From an uncultured Lachnospiraceae bacterium (GTDB taxonomy: Bacteria; Bacillota; Clostridia; Lachnospirales; Anaerotignaceae): 34,800 nt of DNA. Shown one piece after another: positions 34,272 through 34,800 of this stretch. The DNA is taken from contig CALWRB010000029.1 of NCBI GenBank assembly GCA_944383855.1, forward strand, positions 1 to 34,800. Reading direction: 5' to 3'. Within the stretch, counting starts at the first letter, position 1; each line of letters opens with the position of its first letter. The notes beneath the pieces were generated by a model that was not told the origin of the DNA, ran no database searches, and saw only the letters and a program-made list of their open reading frames with translations. A program made the translations under genes and the position numbers.

Positions 34272-34300
34272 TTGACAAGGTCTGCCGAATCATGTATTAT
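34272..34300 (+). promoter_or_regulatory. Promoter of the tRNA-Ser genes
   Basis: TTGACA (34272-34277), 17-bp spacer, TATTAT (34295-34300), about 50 bases before the first tRNA. Confidence 0.85.
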
Positions 34301-34352
34301 ATTAAAGGTTTCGCTGCGCAAGACAAGCAAGCAAATCCGATATGACCCATAA

Positions 34353-34441
34353 GGAGAGATGTCCGAGTGGTTTAAGGAGCTGGTCTTGAAAACCAGTGAC
34401 TCCGAAAGGGGCCGTGGGTTCGAATCCCACTCTCTCCGCCA
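34353..34441 (+). tRNA. tRNA-Ser (anticodon TGA)
   Basis: Complete cloverleaf: acceptor GGAGAGA / TCTCTCC, long variable arm, T arm GTGGG-TTCGAAT-CCCAC, discriminator G, encoded CCA. Anticodon loop CTTGAAA gives TGA (34387-34389), reading UCA and allied Ser codons. Confidence 0.97.
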
Positions 34442-34477
34442 ATTTCATACTGTTATTTTTTATTTTGAGAGCATTTT

Positions 34478-34566
34478 GGAGAAGTACCCAAGTGGTTGAA
34501 GGGGTTCGCCTGGAAAGCGGATAGGTCGTGAATAGCGGCGCATGGGTTCAAATCCCATCTTCTCCG
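34478..34566 (+). tRNA. tRNA-Ser (anticodon GGA)
   Basis: Acceptor GGAGAAG / CTTCTCC, long variable arm, T arm ATGGG-TTCAAAT-CCCAT, discriminator G66 of the 34500 block. Anticodon loop CTGGAAA gives GGA (34512-34514), reading UCC and UCU. CCA is not encoded, unlike the tRNA-Ser just upstream. No terminator is seen between or after the two. Confidence 0.97.
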
Positions 34567-34573
34567 CAAATTT

Positions 34574-34634
34574 CAATTATTATTTAAAAAAATAAAAAAT
34601 AATAGTTGACACAGAAGGAAAATTATGATAAGAT
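34574..34634 (+). promoter_or_regulatory. rRNA-operon-type promoter with AT-rich upstream element
   Basis: TTGACA (34606-34611), 17-bp spacer, TAAGAT (34629-34634). The preceding 30 bases are almost pure A/T and form a weak dyad (CAATTATTATTT 34574-34585 with AAATAATAGTTG 34597-34608), as an UP element would. Confidence 0.75.
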
Positions 34635-34640
34635 AATTTT

Positions 34641-34800
34641 CGCTGTGAAAAAAGTCGGCGAAAGCCGACAATAGATCCTTGAAAACTGAACAGTAAGATA
34701 CCATACGACCCATAGTCAATTCAAAATGACGAGGTTTTGCAGATTTGACCTAAAATAAATCTGAGGATAGCCAGAGAAAACAACATTCTTTGGCAGGAAA
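34641..34800 (+). other. Probable rRNA operon leader (16S gene lies beyond the window)
   Basis: After the promoter come a perfect GNRA-loop hairpin GTCGGC-GAAA-GCCGAC (34654-34669) and CCTTGAAAACTGAACA (about 34678-34693), a boxA-like antitermination sequence typical of clostridial rRNA leaders. The 16S start is not reached by 34800, so the assignment rests on these leader features and the strong promoter. Confidence 0.7.

Noticed and set aside
34241..34345. 34-codon open frame between the tandem promoters and tRNA-Ser
   Set aside because: It contains the -35 and -10 boxes of the tRNA promoter and lacks a ribosome-binding site.
1..34800. CRISPR arrays, toxin-antitoxin, restriction or other defence systems
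   Set aside because: No repeat-spacer pattern and no recognisable defence genes anywhere in the window.

Overview
The window looks like chromosome from a low-to-mid-GC, endospore-forming anaerobic Clostridia (Firmicutes), possibly Lachnospirales-like. The evidence is spoIVA (492 aa, with a sigma-E-like promoter) and a YtaF-type sporulation membrane protein, strong AGGAGG ribosome-binding sites, many TTGACA-N17-TATAAT promoters, S-box, T-box and CIRCE elements, an SLH surface protein, and a clostridial Re-citrate synthase / aconitase / NAD-isocitrate dehydrogenase operon. No integrase, transposase, phage, CRISPR or defence genes were seen. This is mostly housekeeping sequence, and its interest lies mainly in cis-regulatory RNA.

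Layout. 1-90: 3' end of a tRNA (probably Leu) and its terminator. 259-2736: an SLH/InlB-repeat surface protein that appears to have lost its 5' end. 2953-3462: hypoxanthine-DNA-glycosylase-like repair enzyme. 3529-4980: SAM riboswitch and metK. 5071-8204: structured leader, recD2 and comF. 8716-9864: YkvI-like membrane transporter. 10133-11614: UPF0371/DUF1846 protein. 11762-13089: adenosine deaminase translationally coupled to a small unknown protein. 13278-13853 (-): ytaF/mntP-like. 13980-16631: Ca2+ P-type ATPase. 16725-17354 (-): GntR/FCD regulator. 17578-18294: RsuA/RluB-type pseudouridine synthase. 18489-19896 (-): fluoride riboswitch and CLC-F fluoride antiporter. 19926-20495 (-): sugar O-acetyltransferase. 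20765-21380: CIRCE and Hsp20. 21671-22678 (-): asnA. 22837-23468: terminator-embedded leader RNA and thiW. 23586-24323: SDR oxidoreductase. 24506-25984: spoIVA. 26057-30464 (-): TCA-branch operon in pathway order (transcribed right to left). 31109-32710 (-): Tyr T-box and tyrS. 32688-33914 (-): pepT. 34144-34800: three tandem promoters, two tRNA-Ser genes and what looks like the leader of an rRNA operon whose 16S gene lies beyond the right edge.

How it fits together. At least four small-molecule or tRNA-sensing leaders are readable here: SAM for metK, fluoride for the CLC-F exporter, uncharged tRNA for tyrS, and a candidate thiamin-precursor sensor for thiW. HrcA/CIRCE control of hsp20 is also readable. 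The Re-citrate synthase, aconitase and NAD-IDH make 2-oxoglutarate for glutamate synthesis in an anaerobe. The best candidates for novelty are the thiW leader, the conserved-looking small protein fused in operon to a variant adenosine deaminase, a hairpin-rich non-coding stretch at 30885-31010, and the region between tandem promoters upstream of the tRNA-Ser genes. I found no convincing wholly new multi-gene system.
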